Notes: generated by a model from the letters alone, not told the origin. A stretch of 64,000 nt of DNA from an uncultured Armatimonadota bacterium (GCA_903899015.1 CAIUHP010000113.1:62001-126000); one strand, 5' to 3'. Shown: positions 10,179-21,641, counted from the first letter of the stretch. Numbers and translations: made by a program.

Positions 10179-10874
10179 TCAGTGGGCCGTTCCGAGCCGA
10201 CCATCCACTAGGAACTTGGCATGCCCATCAAAATAGACTCGGTTGCGACCGTTCCCATGAATTGTGAATCCCGCAATCTTCGGGTCAATGTTTGCCGAGT
10301 TCCTCGGGAAATACGGATCCACCGCTAACTCAACATCACCCATTCCATCTGGAAAACCGACGGTTGGATCTTTGGCAAGTTGGAGATCGCTTAAAGCCTG
10401 ATCAGGTGACTTTCCCCACAAGTAGGCAAGCGGAACCGGGTTATCAATTCTGGCAAACCTCCAAAACCATGTACGGATTTCGTTTCCGCTACTGGTTGTC
10501 TGAAGCACCTCGGGCAGGTTCCCGAGGGATGTATTCAGGATCGCGGGGCAATTGTAAATCGTGACGTTTTTCACGTAAGGATCGAACAACACCTGGGCCC
10601 AACCCGCTCGTGGATCAACTGGCGGCCAAGTTGTCCAAGGACGATATCCGCCGGGCATCGAAGACTTTAGATCCCTGCGATCTGGATAGATATCGTCACT
10701 GTCCGAACAATAAAGAAAAAACCCTACACCAAGTTGGCGAAGGTTTGACAGGCATGCCGTCTTTTTGGCAGCCGCCTTCGCTTGTGCAAATACGGGAAAT
10801 AGAATTGCTGCTAGGATTGCGATGATCGCAATCACGACCAACAATTCGATAAGCGTAAATGCGTGACGTCTCAT
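10179..10874 (-). CDS. type II pseudopilin-like protein (prepilin N-terminus, H-X-G tail)
   Basis: This 231-residue protein begins [20 protein letters not shown], a class III prepilin leader cleaved before Phe by prepilin peptidase, followed by the long hydrophobic helix of GspG/PilE-like pseudopilins. The segment [13 protein letters not shown] and the C-terminal [13 protein letters not shown] are characteristic of the very large families found in Armatimonadota and Planctomycetota. The start lies 6 bases after the stop of the upstream propeller gene, so it is probably co-transcribed with it. Its precise role (surface filament, secretion, or adhesion) is unknown for this family. Confidence 0.85.
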   Translation of the reverse strand: MRRHAFTLIELLVVIAIIAILAAILFPVFAQAKAAAKKTACLSNLRQLGVGFFLYCSDSDDIYPDRRDLKSSMPGGYRPWTTWPPVDPRAGWAQVLFDPYVKNVTIYNCPAILNTSLGNLPEVLQTTSSGNEIRTWFWRFARIDNPVPLAYLWGKSPDQALSDLQLAKDPTVGFPDGMGDVELAVDPYFPRNSANIDPKIAGFTIHGNGRNRVYFDGHAKFLVDGRLGTAH

Positions 10875-10880
10875 AAAAGT

Positions 10881-13244
10881 CTAATTGCCAGACGGATAAA
10901 GCTGACTCGTCGGTACGAGTTGTTGAGGCAATCCGGGGGCCGACCAGTAGAGTTGCATCAGCGACCCACCTTGGTTTTGATAGAACTTGATATCGATCGA
11001 TACTTTTTGCCCAGATTGAAGCTGAATATTCCCTTGGTCGATTGTCGGAGCGTGGTCCGTATAGTTATCAATCAACAACTGGCCATTCACTGAAACCTGG
11101 ACGCCATCATCCGATTTCGAATAGATTGTATAGGTACCGGTCGTCATTGCTTGGATTTGGCCCTTCCATTCGGCACACCAATTGTTGCCACCAACGCCAG
11201 CAGCCGGCGAACCACCGTTCCAATTGAAATTGATCAAGGGGTCAATTTCGGAGATCGTAGGTGTTCCCGAAGGGTCTCTTAAACCATCGAAGTAGCTACC
11301 GAATAATCCGGTGCCATTTCCGATAAATGGACTGACCAAATAATTGACCGAGACGATTCCACTTGGCGCCATCGTTTTGGCATAGGCTCGGGCCTGAAGC
11401 GTCGCACTCGTAGAAAGCGTGAATGTCCCCTTGTATAAAGTGGATGCTGGAGTCGGCGTACTTCCGTCCAACGTGTAGTAAATCAATGCTTTAGGAGTCG
11501 CACACTTTAGGGTCACCTGGATCGGGCTGGTGTAAGTTCCAGCCGCAGGAGTGACCGTCGGCGTTGCCGTCCACTGACCGAGCCCAAACACCCCAACTGC
11601 ATCTCGGGTCCCAACATATACCTTTCCGTTTGTAATCGTTGGAACCGCAAACTTGACAGCACCGTCTAGCGTGTCTCGCCCCTGCGAATTGGCGCTGCTA
11701 TAGAGCTCCACTCCAAGATTACTGGCATCATAGGCGTGCAGAACAGCAGGACCGCCCGAGTTGTAACCGTCAGTCTGAATGGCCCAGACGATGCCATTTA
11801 GAAGCCCACTGGAAGACAGGCTGGGCGTTGGTCCGGGGAATTGGAATCCGGCCGTACTAGAACCAACCGGAGTGGTCGGAGCAAAGAGACCGTTCTTGAT
11901 CTGGAACGAAACAAGTGGCGAATAGGATGGACCGTAATAAACGTGATTGTTGAAGTACGCTGGAGCGCCCCAGACTCCGCCCATTACATAAGGCAACTCT
12001 TGAACCGTCTGATCATTCGCACCGTAATGTCCAAGGTTAGCCTGATTGAGCAAGTAGATGGTTCCCTCTTTCCCCGAATGAACCAAAAGATTGGGGGTTG
12101 CACTTGATCCAGCAGAACGCGGTAAGAGCATAACGCCACCTGAGCCTAGATCCGCGTCATAGTCATCCAGATTAAGCTGATTTGATGGGGCGAAATAGTC
12201 AGAGAACGAAAACACACGATTCGCCATTCGAACAATCGCATCACCGTAAGATCCCGTTGTGGGATCGAAGACTCCGTTTCCGGTTGAGAAATAGATATTC
12301 GTGCCATCACTAGCCGGACCAGCCCCGCCTTGCCAAATACCTCCCGCGGCGATCGGATATCCACTTGGATCGGTTCTTCCATTGGGCGTAGTATTCAGAA
12401 TTCCAATTTGCTTTAGATTGGCTGAGTCATAGGCAAACACCCATCCATGATAGGGTCCTTGATCTCCGTGAGATGCAAAGGTTACGTAAAGCGTTCCTCC
12501 GCCGATCGGGATTCGAGGGTTAGACTTGGAGGGTGGTGCGGTCGAGAATCGAGCTTGAGGCACGAGCAGGAGCGCAGCGCGACAGTGCTGAATCAAAGAG
12601 TTAAAGTTAACTGTGCCGTTGACTGAAGCTTCACCCGTTCCAGGCACACTTCCTTGAATCGTAACCGGTCCACCAAGTTTTTCAGTCCCCGTTGTAACGT
12701 CTAGGGCGTGGATTTGTTGCGTGTAGACCGCCTGTCCAGAGGTATCGAATGACTTGGTTTTCGAAACCACGTAAAGCAGTTGGTTGTTACTGCTATAGGT
12801 CGCCGGACCAATCACGGGCGTGGACGTGATACCAATTTCAGGGTTGATATCGTCCGATCCAACTTCCCAATTCGGAATCGAAGAACCGAAATTGACATGC
12901 CATAACGGTTGAGCGTTTGAGCCTAGATTGGAGTCAGCATCGTAGGCATAAACCGAGTTGTGTTGAGTAGCAATAAAGACGACGTTATGAATTCCTTTGC
13001 CTGGGATATTCAGAAACGGCAGGTAAAGAGGTTGAGCATAAACTTGCCCGTCGGTCGGCAAATTGAAGAGCAAACCGAAGGTTTGCGGCCGAACATTTGC
13101 CGGTTTGAGCAAAGTCTCGGAAGCGTTCAAACCCGTACGACCAATATCGTTGTGATAGGTCATGACCGGTGTTTGCGCATGAACCACCATCAAGGACGAT
13201 GACAAGCAAAGACCCAATACGAATTTCGCCAACTTCAAATACAT
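10881..13244 (-). CDS. secreted PQQ-like beta-propeller protein with CHB_HEX and PA14 domains (copy 2)
   Basis: The start is taken at ATG 13244, one codon after an in-frame TTG. The signal peptide ends near VVHA-QTPV. Residues about 25-545 form a quinoprotein-like propeller (YHNDIGRTGLNASET, DGQVYAQPLYLP, NSVYAYDADSN). Next is a chitobiase C-terminal-like domain (YYTLDGSTPTPAST). Last is a PA14-like carbohydrate-binding domain (GTGLFGSYFDGL through YTIYSKSDDGVQVSVNGQLL). No catalytic residues are evident, so a binding or surface role is as likely as an enzymatic one. It is a tandem paralogue of the gene immediately upstream, with the same domain order and nearly the same length. Confidence 0.85.
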   Translation of the reverse strand: MYLKLAKFVLGLCLSSSLMVVHAQTPVMTYHNDIGRTGLNASETLLKPANVRPQTFGLLFNLPTDGQVYAQPLYLPFLNIPGKGIHNVVFIATQHNSVYAYDADSNLGSNAQPLWHVNFGSSIPNWEVGSDDINPEIGITSTPVIGPATYSSNNQLLYVVSKTKSFDTSGQAVYTQQIHALDVTTGTEKLGGPVTIQGSVPGTGEASVNGTVNFNSLIQHCRAALLLVPQARFSTAPPSKSNPRIPIGGGTLYVTFASHGDQGPYHGWVFAYDSANLKQIGILNTTPNGRTDPSGYPIAAGGIWQGGAGPASDGTNIYFSTGNGVFDPTTGSYGDAIVRMANRVFSFSDYFAPSNQLNLDDYDADLGSGGVMLLPRSAGSSATPNLLVHSGKEGTIYLLNQANLGHYGANDQTVQELPYVMGGVWGAPAYFNNHVYYGPSYSPLVSFQIKNGLFAPTTPVGSSTAGFQFPGPTPSLSSSGLLNGIVWAIQTDGYNSGGPAVLHAYDASNLGVELYSSANSQGRDTLDGAVKFAVPTITNGKVYVGTRDAVGVFGLGQWTATPTVTPAAGTYTSPIQVTLKCATPKALIYYTLDGSTPTPASTLYKGTFTLSTSATLQARAYAKTMAPSGIVSVNYLVSPFIGNGTGLFGSYFDGLRDPSGTPTISEIDPLINFNWNGGSPAAGVGGNNWCAEWKGQIQAMTTGTYTIYSKSDDGVQVSVNGQLLIDNYTDHAPTIDQGNIQLQSGQKVSIDIKFYQNQGGSLMQLYWSAPGLPQQLVPTSQLYPSGN

Positions 13245-13345
13245 CAAAAAAACAGATCCTTGGAATTTATAAAGGGAAAAATCTTTTTTCCATCATTACC
13301 TTCCGCGTGTTCTTCATCTTAACCAATGGAAGGCATCTCAATCGC

Positions 13346-15709
13346 CTAATTACTGGGATACATCTGACTTGTTGGGATGATTTGCTTGGGAATACCAGGA
13401 GCTGACCAATAGATTCCAACGGGTTCGGATGTTCCGTAGTGAGCGTATTTGATCGTAATCGAAACTTTCTTCCCAGCCGTCAGCCAGATCTTGCCTGAGT
13501 CTTCTGGTTCTTCGCAGAAGGTTGAATTGTCGAAGATCTGTTTCCCATCAATCCATAACGTGACGCCGCTACTTGCACTTGTGGAAAGGGTGTAAACACC
13601 TGTGACTGCTGGAAGGAGTGCTCCCGTCCATGTGACTGACCAGCTTTGAGGATTGACGCCCTGAACTGGCGCCCCACCATTCATCTCAAAATTGATCGAC
13701 TGATCCACTCGGCTGGCAACCGGCACGGAACCATTGCCGTCCAGATACTTTGCAAGCAATCCGGTTCCAGTGCCCACTTCAGGCTTAATGAGGTATTCCG
13801 CGGATGACACCTCACTTACCCCGATTCTAGCACCGAATGTTCTAGCTCGTAACGAAGCACTTGAGGACAGAACGAACGGACCGGTGTATTTTGTTGAGTT
13901 CGCGGAAGGAATCGTTCCATCTAACGTGTACGTGACGTACTGCCCATCTTGAGGTTTGGCGATTGTCACCTTCGTATCCGCCGCATACATTCCACTTGCA
14001 GTCCGGATGCTCGGAGCCGACGCCCAAGTCCCGAGGCCAAAGGTGCTAAATGAACCAGCTCCCCCAACAAAAACACGTCCATTTGCGACCGTTGGCGTGC
14101 TAAATTTCGTCGAGGTATCAATGGTGTCTCGGCCATTGGTGGTCGAACTGTTATAGAGTTCAACTGCGAGATTATTCGCATCATAGGCATGGAGAATTCC
14201 AGGAACCGTTCCCAACTTACCGACACTCTGTAGGGCCCAGACGATTCCGTTTGTCTTTCCGTTAGCAGACACACTTGGAACCGCACCCGTGTTCATGAAG
14301 GTCGTCGAGGTTTGACTGGTAATCCCGGTAGATGCAAGTGCGCCGTTCTTTACTTGAAGTGCCACCATTTTGCTTAGAGAGCATCCAAAGTAAACATTCC
14401 CATTGAAATATGCCGGAGCTCCTCGTATCGCACCTAGCGCGTGCGGTAATTCCTGGACGATGTGGTCCGTTTTGCCGTATCCACCTAGGTTATCGCGATT
14501 CAAAAGGTACGTCGTCCCTTCTTTTCCGGTTTGAATTAGGAGGTTGGGTCCACCAAGCGCTCCGGCTTCCTTCGGAAGCAACATCACGCCACCCGAGCCG
14601 AGATCGGTGTCGTAATCGTTGAGTGATTCTTGGTTTGAGGGCGTGAAATAGTCTTTGACTTGCATCACTCGATCTTGGAAAGACACGATCGAGTCTCCAT
14701 AAGAACCGTTGGCTGGATTAAACATTCCATTTCCGGTGGAGAAGAAGATATTCGTTCCATCAGTTGCGGGTCCCGATCCACCTTGCCAGATCGTCCCTCC
14801 TGCGATCGGATACCCACTCGAGTCCGTCTTCGCGTTTGGACTTGTGCACAAAACGCCGAGCAAGTTCAGGTTCCCGGCATCATAGGCAAAAACCCAACCA
14901 TGGCAGGCAAACACGTCGCCATGAGATCCAAAAGCAACATAGATGGTTCCCGATATCGAAGTCGCAGGAGCCAACCGTCCTTTTACAAGTGCAGGTTGAG
15001 ACGACGATGTTTTATAGGGCATATACAACAGCGCCGACCGTTGCATCTGCCAGAGCGGATTGAAAGCCAAAGTTCCGTTGACCGATCCATCCCCCGTTCC
15101 GGGGACTGATCCTTGAATCACCCTCGGGCCACCCAGTTTCTCGGCTCCCGTAGCTACATCGAGAGCATGAAGCGTTTGCGCGTAGTTCGGCTGTCCCCCC
15201 TTTCCTATCGTCTTCGTAAAACTCACGACATAGAGCGTGGGCGAAGGTCCGGTCACGATAACCGGGGTTCCTGTAATTCCTTTTTCCGGCGAAACCAGAA
15301 GCGATCGCGTATCTAAACTAGGCACAGAGGGCCCAAGATTGACTGACCAAATCGGAGCAGCGTTGGCACCAGTGTTACTATCTGCATCAAAGGCATATAC
15401 CGAGTTGTGCTCGGTAGCAACATAGACCAAGTTGTGAACACCTTTACCGGGCACGTTCACTGCTGCCAGATACAGCGGTTGAGCATAAATCTGACCGTCT
15501 ACCGGGTGAGTAAATAGCAATCCAAATGTTTTCGGTCGAACATTGGCGGGGTTGAGGATCGTCTCATTCGAATTCAACCCGGTGCGCATACAATCGTTGT
15601 GATAAGTCGTGACCGAAACCTGGGCCATCGCATGACCAAAAGCAGATAACAGGATTGCCGCAGACAGGCTGAATCGAGCCTGTTTCAGAAATGAAATAGT
15701 TTTGCGCAT
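13346..15709 (-). CDS. secreted PQQ-like beta-propeller protein with CHB_HEX and PA14 domains (copy 1)
   Basis: This 787-residue protein is paralogous to the next gene. The signal peptide ends near FGHAMA-QVSV. The propeller begins YHNDCMRTGLNSNETILNPA and repeats DGQIYAQPLYLA and NSVYAFDADSN. A chitobiase-C-terminal-like segment (VTYTLDGTIPSANST) precedes a PA14-like domain (GTGLLAKYLDGNG, SSGVTLWIDGKQIFDN). About 100 bases separate it from copy 2, so a shared transcript with the pseudopilin gene is likely. The propeller halves match closely while the C-terminal domains have diverged more, as expected if the two copies bind different ligands. Confidence 0.85.
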   Translation of the reverse strand: MRKTISFLKQARFSLSAAILLSAFGHAMAQVSVTTYHNDCMRTGLNSNETILNPANVRPKTFGLLFTHPVDGQIYAQPLYLAAVNVPGKGVHNLVYVATEHNSVYAFDADSNTGANAAPIWSVNLGPSVPSLDTRSLLVSPEKGITGTPVIVTGPSPTLYVVSFTKTIGKGGQPNYAQTLHALDVATGAEKLGGPRVIQGSVPGTGDGSVNGTLAFNPLWQMQRSALLYMPYKTSSSQPALVKGRLAPATSISGTIYVAFGSHGDVFACHGWVFAYDAGNLNLLGVLCTSPNAKTDSSGYPIAGGTIWQGGSGPATDGTNIFFSTGNGMFNPANGSYGDSIVSFQDRVMQVKDYFTPSNQESLNDYDTDLGSGGVMLLPKEAGALGGPNLLIQTGKEGTTYLLNRDNLGGYGKTDHIVQELPHALGAIRGAPAYFNGNVYFGCSLSKMVALQVKNGALASTGITSQTSTTFMNTGAVPSVSANGKTNGIVWALQSVGKLGTVPGILHAYDANNLAVELYNSSTTNGRDTIDTSTKFSTPTVANGRVFVGGAGSFSTFGLGTWASAPSIRTASGMYAADTKVTIAKPQDGQYVTYTLDGTIPSANSTKYTGPFVLSSSASLRARTFGARIGVSEVSSAEYLIKPEVGTGTGLLAKYLDGNGSVPVASRVDQSINFEMNGGAPVQGVNPQSWSVTWTGALLPAVTGVYTLSTSASSGVTLWIDGKQIFDNSTFCEEPEDSGKIWLTAGKKVSITIKYAHYGTSEPVGIYWSAPGIPKQIIPTSQMYPSN

Positions 15710-15915
15710 AAAGGAGTCTGGTGTTGTCCGACACGTTCACAAGGGTTTAAGAGAAGCCACCAGGATGACATGAGAAAGTGACAATTCGAACTTTTTTGAA
15801 GGGCTTTTGACCTACGATTGAGGCCCACTTGTACCATATGGGTGGGAAATCAGCAAATTATTCCACCTAATATACGGGGAATCAGATTGGGTTTCTGTCA
15901 TGGTGGTTTTCACTC

Positions 15916-15927
15916 TATACTGTCGAC
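15916..15927 (+). promoter_or_regulatory. -10 element directly before a start codon (leaderless promoter)
   Basis: TATACT at 15916-15921 is followed by six bases (GTCGAC) and then the ATG at 15928. This spacing puts the transcription start on or next to the A of the ATG. There is no Shine-Dalgarno sequence. No good -35 box is visible. Confidence 0.55.
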
Positions 15928-17073
15928 ATGGTTCCGCTGGCAATCTTGCTGATAGCGTTGGCATCTCAAGAACGAACTCAAAGCGTTAAAGAGTCGCCGG
16001 TATTTCCTCAGCTATACCACCCACCAACCCATGGACCAACCCTATCGGAATTCACGCTAAGAGTTCCTGTCATGGTGAAAGAGAAAGGAAAAGTTGGGAC
16101 CGTTATGTTCCCCGCACCCTCCGATTATTCGGGGCAAGTGATCGTATCCCTAAAGGTTGAAAGCCAGCCTCCGAGCGCTCTCAAAGCTTGGAAGTGGCAA
16201 GACCGGGCCGACAAACTCAATTCCTATATCGTCGCAACGGTTGCTCCCGAAGGAAAAGGGGCCTGGATCACGTACACCGCGCAAGTGCTTTGCCCTCCTG
16301 AGCCCGTAGTCCGAACAATGGTCAAGCCAGACAAAGCATGGCAATCGAGTACCGCGTGCGTACAATCTACTGATCCTGAAATCAAAAGCCTTGCCCAAAA
16401 GCTAAAGGAAGGGGCAAAGGACCAGGAGGATTACGTCCATCGGGTGACAATGTGGGTAGCCCGAAACAATGGTCAGAAGGGAGAACAATTCACTTCATTG
16501 GATGCCAAGCGCGGGCTCAAATGTGGAGGAAGTTGCACAAACCGAGCTAACCTTTGTGCAGCGCTCTTGCGAGGAAACGGAATCCCTGCCCGTACGGTTG
16601 CTCATATGCCCACATGGGCCGTTGGCAAATTCTATCAGCACTGGCTAACCGAATATTGGACGGAAGATGGTAACTGGGCGATGGTGGAACCAACTCTAGG
16701 AGTCAAGCACCCAGCCCGAAACACCGTAATCGTGCTCGCAATCTCTAGCACCGAAGATGAAGAAAAGGCGTTCGATAAGCAGCATCTTGAATTCTCCATG
16801 CCCGGATCGCCGTACCTCTCGCTGGCAGAAGTGTCAACCGGGCTCTACGCCGCCGATTTAACGCAGGATGATGCAATCAATGAAGTTCACCTTCTGAAAA
16901 CGTTCCCCAACCAGTCAACTCCACGAATCATGACGTCCGGCTACCGACGATCTCTCAAAGTGCGAGAAGCCGCGCGTTTAGGAAAATCCATGGCGTATGA
17001 ACAATCTAAGGTGCTCCAATCCATTGCAAAAGGTCCGGGAGATTTCTCAATGCTTTTGGATGGAAAGCAGTAA
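15928..17073 (+). CDS. secreted transglutaminase-like protein
   Basis: This 381-residue protein has a short hydrophobic leader (MVPLAILLIALASQ). The transglutaminase-like core shows the nucleophile Cys203 in CGGSCTNRANLCAALL followed by GNGIPAR, His238 in YQHWLTEYW, and Glu254 in MVEPT, where most members have Asp. These proteins are papain-fold enzymes or inactive scaffolds acting on peptides outside the cytoplasm. The substrate is unknown. It precedes the DUF1549/DUF1553 gene by about 60 bases on the same strand and may share its transcript. Confidence 0.75.
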   Translation: MVPLAILLIALASQERTQSVKESPVFPQLYHPPTHGPTLSEFTLRVPVMVKEKGKVGTVMFPAPSDYSGQVIVSLKVESQPPSALKAWKWQDRADKLNSYIVATVAPEGKGAWITYTAQVLCPPEPVVRTMVKPDKAWQSSTACVQSTDPEIKSLAQKLKEGAKDQEDYVHRVTMWVARNNGQKGEQFTSLDAKRGLKCGGSCTNRANLCAALLRGNGIPARTVAHMPTWAVGKFYQHWLTEYWTEDGNWAMVEPTLGVKHPARNTVIVLAISSTEDEEKAFDKQHLEFSMPGSPYLSLAEVSTGLYAADLTQDDAINEVHLLKTFPNQSTPRIMTSGYRRSLKVREAARLGKSMAYEQSKVLQSIAKGPGDFSMLLDGKQ

Positions 17074-17132
17074 AGTTAGCAAGCACTTCTCTAAGCGCTT
17101 AGTAAAGAAGTGTCTCAGTCCGTTTAGATCGC

Positions 17133-20060
17133 ATGAAGGCATCCTTACCCATTCTCGCTCTATCTTTTGCTGCACTAGGATTTGCAGCATTTGACACGAC
17201 ATCCAAACTTCCTTCTGTCGAAAAAGTAAATTTCGATCGGGATGTCATGCCGATCATCGGACAAAAATGCTTTAAGTGCCACGGACCCGACGTAACAAAG
17301 GCCGCCGCAGGACTCCGCCTCGATTCAGCGAAAGAAGCTACCCGTGATTTAGGGGGCGGTTCAGCGATCGTTCCCGGCAATCCAGAGAAGTCGTTCATGA
17401 TCCAACGCATTACCGCGCAGAGTCCTGCGATGCGGATGCCACCTTCCGACTCTGGCGTCAAAGAACTCAGTGCCGAACAAATTCAAACGTTGAGAACTTG
17501 GATTGCACAAGGAGCCAAGTACGAGAAGCACTGGTCTTATATTCCACCTGAAATGCCTAGCCTTCCGGTGGTGAGTAATCCTAATTGGTGCAAAAATCCG
17601 ATTGATAATTTGGTCCTCAGTAAGCTTGACCAAAGCCACCTCAAGCCAGAGCCTGAAGCAGATAATGAAACGCTCGCCATGCGGGCCTCTCAAACTCTCA
17701 CTGGGCTACCACCTTCGCCTGAACTGCTCGAAGCATTTCGAAAAGATAAATTGCCGGGAGCCTACGAAAGGTTTGTCGATCGTCTGCTAGCCTCGCCTGC
17801 GTATGGCGAACACCAGGCTCGTTACTGGATGGATGCCGTTCGTTATGCCGACACCCACGGGTTACAACTCGACAACGAGCGTGGCATTTACCCCTACCGA
17901 GACTGGGTAGTAAGGGCATACAACAAGGACCTTCCGTTCGACAAATTTGTAACTTATCAGTTGGCGGGCGACCTACTTCCCCATCCCACAACCGAGCAAT
18001 TAGTTGCAACCGGATACGTGCGATCGAATCTCACCTCGAATGAAGGTGGCGCGATTGAAGAAGAGTTTCTTGCTCGGAATACTTTCGATCGTGTTGACAC
18101 CACGAGCACAATCTTCTTGGGTCTGACAGTTCAATGTGCTAAGTGCCACGATCACAAATACGATCCCATTTCGCAGAAAGACTATTACGGGATGTATGCC
18201 TTCTTCGATAGCACAAAGGACAAGGCTCTCGACGACAACATCCTTCTGCCCGCTCCCGTCGTAAAGGCTGCCACAGAAGAAGACACGGCTCGGATCAATG
18301 CTCTGAAGCTAGCTCAAGCAAGGATTCGAGCGTCGGTGAATCTCATCCAAGCCGAACAATATTTAACCGAGCATCGTCATCCCGTCCCGTCCTCCAAGTA
18401 CTGGGAGCAAAGCCCAGTATATGCCGAGAAGTCATTCGACGAGGCCTACGCCAAAGTCGAACCCGCTGAACCGGGTCAAACTTCAGACGTTGCGTGGAAG
18501 CCCATCGCATTCGAGGTCGGCAAGGATCAGGCGAACCTGATTGGTAAAGACAATGCTTCTATTTATGTTCGGGGGACCGTAACATTCGCCACCGCGCAAA
18601 AATTCACTTTCGGGGTATCGAGCGACGATGCAGTCAAGGTTTGGCTGAATGGAAAACTCATCCACGCCAACAAAGCGTCTCGCGGCGTCGATCAAGCGAT
18701 TGACCAGGTAACGGGTGAATTTCTTGCGGGTGACAATCAACTCGTTGTCAAACTCATCAATGGAATTAGCACGGATGGGTTGAACATTCGCTTGATCGAT
18801 CCTACTGATCAACTCATTCAAGATACTTGTGCCGCCTACAAATCAAATCCTACTGATCCGGCCAAAATCCAAAATCTACAAACGGTCTTCTTAGAGCACG
18901 GCCCAAAGAGCGCGAACGCTTCTCACTACCAAGAAGCTGCGAAGGAGCTGAAACAGATCGAGGACGCCATCCCCATGAGCTTAATTGCTCAGGAAATGGA
19001 CACTCCTCGCCCAACCTATGTCTTGCAGCGCGGACAGTACGATCAGAAGGGAGATCGAGTGGAGCGACACATCCCGAAAGCTCTAGGCGAATTGCCGAAA
19101 GGGGCTCACCTCGACCGTCTTGGACTAGCTCAGTGGTTTGTATCCCCGTCGAATCCACTCGTAGCCCGAGTCTTTGTCAACCGAATCTGGCAACAACACT
19201 TCGGAATGGGGCTTGTGAAGACCGCAGATGACTTTGGAAGCCAAGGCGAATGGCCCCTTAATCAGCCACTTTTGGATTACCTTGCCGTGTCGTTCGAAAA
19301 GAATGGCTGGAGTGTCAAGAAACTCAACCGCATGATCGTCACGTCTGCGGCATTCCGACAGAGTTCGCGCATCACACCTGAAAAGCTGACCAAGGACCCG
19401 GAAAATCGATTGATCTCACGTGGTCCTCGTTTCCGGTTGGATGCGGAAGTTATTCGCGACAAAGCCCTCATGGCGGGAGGATTGCTCGTGAAAGAGTTAG
19501 GCGGCCACGGGTTCAAACCTTATCAACCAGATGGCTTATGGGAAGGAACCTCTGACCCGGCGAGTAGCACTCACTTTTATGTTCGGGACCACGACAAGAA
19601 CATCTATCGACGCAGCCTGTATCTGTTCTGGAAACGTACTGCTCCGCCGCCCGCAATGATCACCTTTGATGCTCCGTTACGGGACACATGCACGGTGCGC
19701 CGAAGCGTAACGAACACGCCATTACAAGCACTGACTTCGATGAACGAACCGTCCTTTCTAGAAGCTTCGAGAACGATGGCTCAAAGGCTGCTAGCGCATC
19801 CCGGTACGGATATTCAACGAATCCATCTGGCTTATGACCTCACGCTTGGTAGAAAGCCAAGACCAAACGAACTACCAATAATTAATCGAATGCTCGCAAG
19901 CTTCCGCAAGCGCTATCAATCGCAACCTTCGGATGCAAAGAAACTCCTTGCCGTAGGTGACGCACCAACCGCAAAGAACATTTCGCCCCCAGAGCAAGCA
20001 TCATGGATGCTCATCTGCTCGACCCTGATGAATACAAACGACTTCCTGACCCTACATTAA
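17133..20060 (+). CDS. secreted DUF1549/DUF1553 protein with planctomycete-type cytochrome c domain
   Basis: This 975-residue exported protein has a signal peptide ([20 protein letters not shown]). Residues about 30-130 form a PSCyt1 haem-c domain with C46-x-x-C49-H50 (CFKCHG) and a candidate distal Met102 in RMPP. DUF1549 follows ([29 protein letters not shown]). A second CxxCH ([13 protein letters not shown]) suggests another haem or structural site. A PA14-like insert ([19 protein letters not shown]) follows, and DUF1553 closes the protein ([20 protein letters not shown]). In Planctomycetota and Armatimonadota these are encoded next to DUF1501 genes, as here, and are thought to form surface redox or polysaccharide-processing pairs. 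The exact reaction is not established. Confidence 0.88.
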   Translation: MKASLPILALSFAALGFAAFDTTSKLPSVEKVNFDRDVMPIIGQKCFKCHGPDVTKAAAGLRLDSAKEATRDLGGGSAIVPGNPEKSFMIQRITAQSPAMRMPPSDSGVKELSAEQIQTLRTWIAQGAKYEKHWSYIPPEMPSLPVVSNPNWCKNPIDNLVLSKLDQSHLKPEPEADNETLAMRASQTLTGLPPSPELLEAFRKDKLPGAYERFVDRLLASPAYGEHQARYWMDAVRYADTHGLQLDNERGIYPYRDWVVRAYNKDLPFDKFVTYQLAGDLLPHPTTEQLVATGYVRSNLTSNEGGAIEEEFLARNTFDRVDTTSTIFLGLTVQCAKCHDHKYDPISQKDYYGMYAFFDSTKDKALDDNILLPAPVVKAATEEDTARINALKLAQARIRASVNLIQAEQYLTEHRHPVPSSKYWEQSPVYAEKSFDEAYAKVEPAEPGQTSDVAWKPIAFEVGKDQANLIGKDNASIYVRGTVTFATAQKFTFGVSSDDAVKVWLNGKLIHANKASRGVDQAIDQVTGEFLAGDNQLVVKLINGISTDGLNIRLIDPTDQLIQDTCAAYKSNPTDPAKIQNLQTVFLEHGPKSANASHYQEAAKELKQIEDAIPMSLIAQEMDTPRPTYVLQRGQYDQKGDRVERHIPKALGELPKGAHLDRLGLAQWFVSPSNPLVARVFVNRIWQQHFGMGLVKTADDFGSQGEWPLNQPLLDYLAVSFEKNGWSVKKLNRMIVTSAAFRQSSRITPEKLTKDPENRLISRGPRFRLDAEVIRDKALMAGGLLVKELGGHGFKPYQPDGLWEGTSDPASSTHFYVRDHDKNIYRRSLYLFWKRTAPPPAMITFDAPLRDTCTVRRSVTNTPLQALTSMNEPSFLEASRTMAQRLLAHPGTDIQRIHLAYDLTLGRKPRPNELPIINRMLASFRKRYQSQPSDAKKLLAVGDAPTAKNISPPEQASWMLICSTLMNTNDFLTLH

Positions 20061-20062
20061 CT

Positions 20063-21592
20063 ATGGATCCGATACATGAAGCTGAATGGATGATGACGCG
20101 CCGCCAACTCTTTGGTCGCGCCACTTTGGGTCTCGGAACAGCTGCCCTAAGTCGGCTGCTTGCCGTTGGAGGATTGGGCAGTATTGCCAGCTTGGCGAAT
20201 GCTTTTGGTGACCAGTCGCACGGCGGACTACAAGGTATCCCTAACTTTGCCCCCAAGGCAAAGCGAGTGATTTATCTGTTTATGAGTGGCGGCCCAAGCC
20301 AGCTAGATCTTTGGGATTACAAGCCCAAATTAAACGACTTGTTTAACACTGATCTTCCGGATCAGATTCGTCGTGGCCAACGCATCACGACGATGACGAG
20401 CGGTCAAACCCGGTTTCCTATCGCTCCGTCTCGGTACAAGTTCAACCATTACGACAACAACGATACGGGCCTCCATGTCAGTGAGCTCCTTCCCTACACT
20501 GCGGAAGTCGTCAAAGAACTTTGCGTGGTTAAGTCGATGTGGACGGAGGCAATCAACCATGATCCGGCAACTACGTTCATCCAGACAGGAAGCCAAAATC
20601 CGGGTCGACCCTGCATGGGTTCTTGGCTCAGTTATGGGTTAGGCAGCATGAATGAGAATCTGCCCACCTATGTGGTGTTGCACAGCAAAGTCTCGAGTAA
20701 CAAACCCAATCAGGCGGTCTATCCTCGTCTTTGGGGCTCAGGCTTCTTGCCGAGCGAATATCAAGGCGTTGCCTTGCGGTCGCAAGGCGATCCCGTGCTA
20801 TATCTCAACGATCCTAATGGCATGGACCGCAAAACTCGCCGGACCATGCTTAACGGCGTGGATGCTCTAAATAATCAAGAGCTCAATGCTTTCGGGGACC
20901 CCGAAATTGCGGCTCGTATCAAGCAATACGAGCTTGCCTTTCGCCTCCAATCAAGTGTTCCAGATTTGATGGATCTGAGCAAAGAAAGCAAAGAAACGTT
21001 TGAGTTGTACGGAAAGGACGCTCATGAGCCGGGCACGTTTGCCGCAAACTGCTTGCTCGCACGCCGCATGGTCGAGCGAGGAGTCCGATTCATTCAGATT
21101 TTCCATCGCGGATGGGATTTACATTCCAACCTAACCGGTGACCTTCCTAGTCAGACTAAGGATGTGGATCAAGGCTGCGCCGCTCTCATTAAAGATCTCA
21201 AGCGCACCGGACTGCTCGATGAGACCCTCGTCGTGTGGGCAGGCGAGTTCGGAAGAACAGTCTACTGCCAAGGCCCCCTCTCGAAGGAAAACTATGGGCG
21301 CGACCACCATCCCCGAGCGTTTACAATTTGGATGGCTGGTGGTGGCGTTAAGCCCGGTTTCGTGTATGGACAAACGGATGATTTTGGCTACAACATTGTC
21401 GATAGAGATGGAGTCGCGATTGATCCGAGTGCCGAAAAGTTCACTCCTGGCGCAGTCCACGTTCACGACCTTCATGCGACGATTCTCAATCAGCTTGGGA
21501 TAGACCATACGAAGTTGACTTATCATTACCAGGGTCGAGATTTTCGACTCACGGATGTGAGTGGCCACGTGGTGAAAGAGCTTCTAGCATAA
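20063..21592 (+). CDS. DUF1501 (sulfatase-like fold) exported protein
   Basis: The ATG at 20063 lies two bases after the upstream stop. An in-frame ATG at 20003 would overlap the upstream gene by 58 bases and is less likely. The leader [14 protein letters not shown] is a Tat twin-arginine signal, so export after folding is expected. The DUF1501 core, related to alkaline phosphatase/sulfatase folds, shows [28 protein letters not shown] and [19 protein letters not shown] with His residues able to bind metal. It forms an operon with the preceding DUF1549/DUF1553 gene, the standard partner. Confidence 0.88.
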   Translation: MDPIHEAEWMMTRRQLFGRATLGLGTAALSRLLAVGGLGSIASLANAFGDQSHGGLQGIPNFAPKAKRVIYLFMSGGPSQLDLWDYKPKLNDLFNTDLPDQIRRGQRITTMTSGQTRFPIAPSRYKFNHYDNNDTGLHVSELLPYTAEVVKELCVVKSMWTEAINHDPATTFIQTGSQNPGRPCMGSWLSYGLGSMNENLPTYVVLHSKVSSNKPNQAVYPRLWGSGFLPSEYQGVALRSQGDPVLYLNDPNGMDRKTRRTMLNGVDALNNQELNAFGDPEIAARIKQYELAFRLQSSVPDLMDLSKESKETFELYGKDAHEPGTFAANCLLARRMVERGVRFIQIFHRGWDLHSNLTGDLPSQTKDVDQGCAALIKDLKRTGLLDETLVVWAGEFGRTVYCQGPLSKENYGRDHHPRAFTIWMAGGGVKPGFVYGQTDDFGYNIVDRDGVAIDPSAEKFTPGAVHVHDLHATILNQLGIDHTKLTYHYQGRDFRLTDVSGHVVKELLA

Positions 21593-21641
21593 ACACGGGC
21601 AACCATCTCGTCGACTCGTACCGTCCGATACATCGAGGCGC

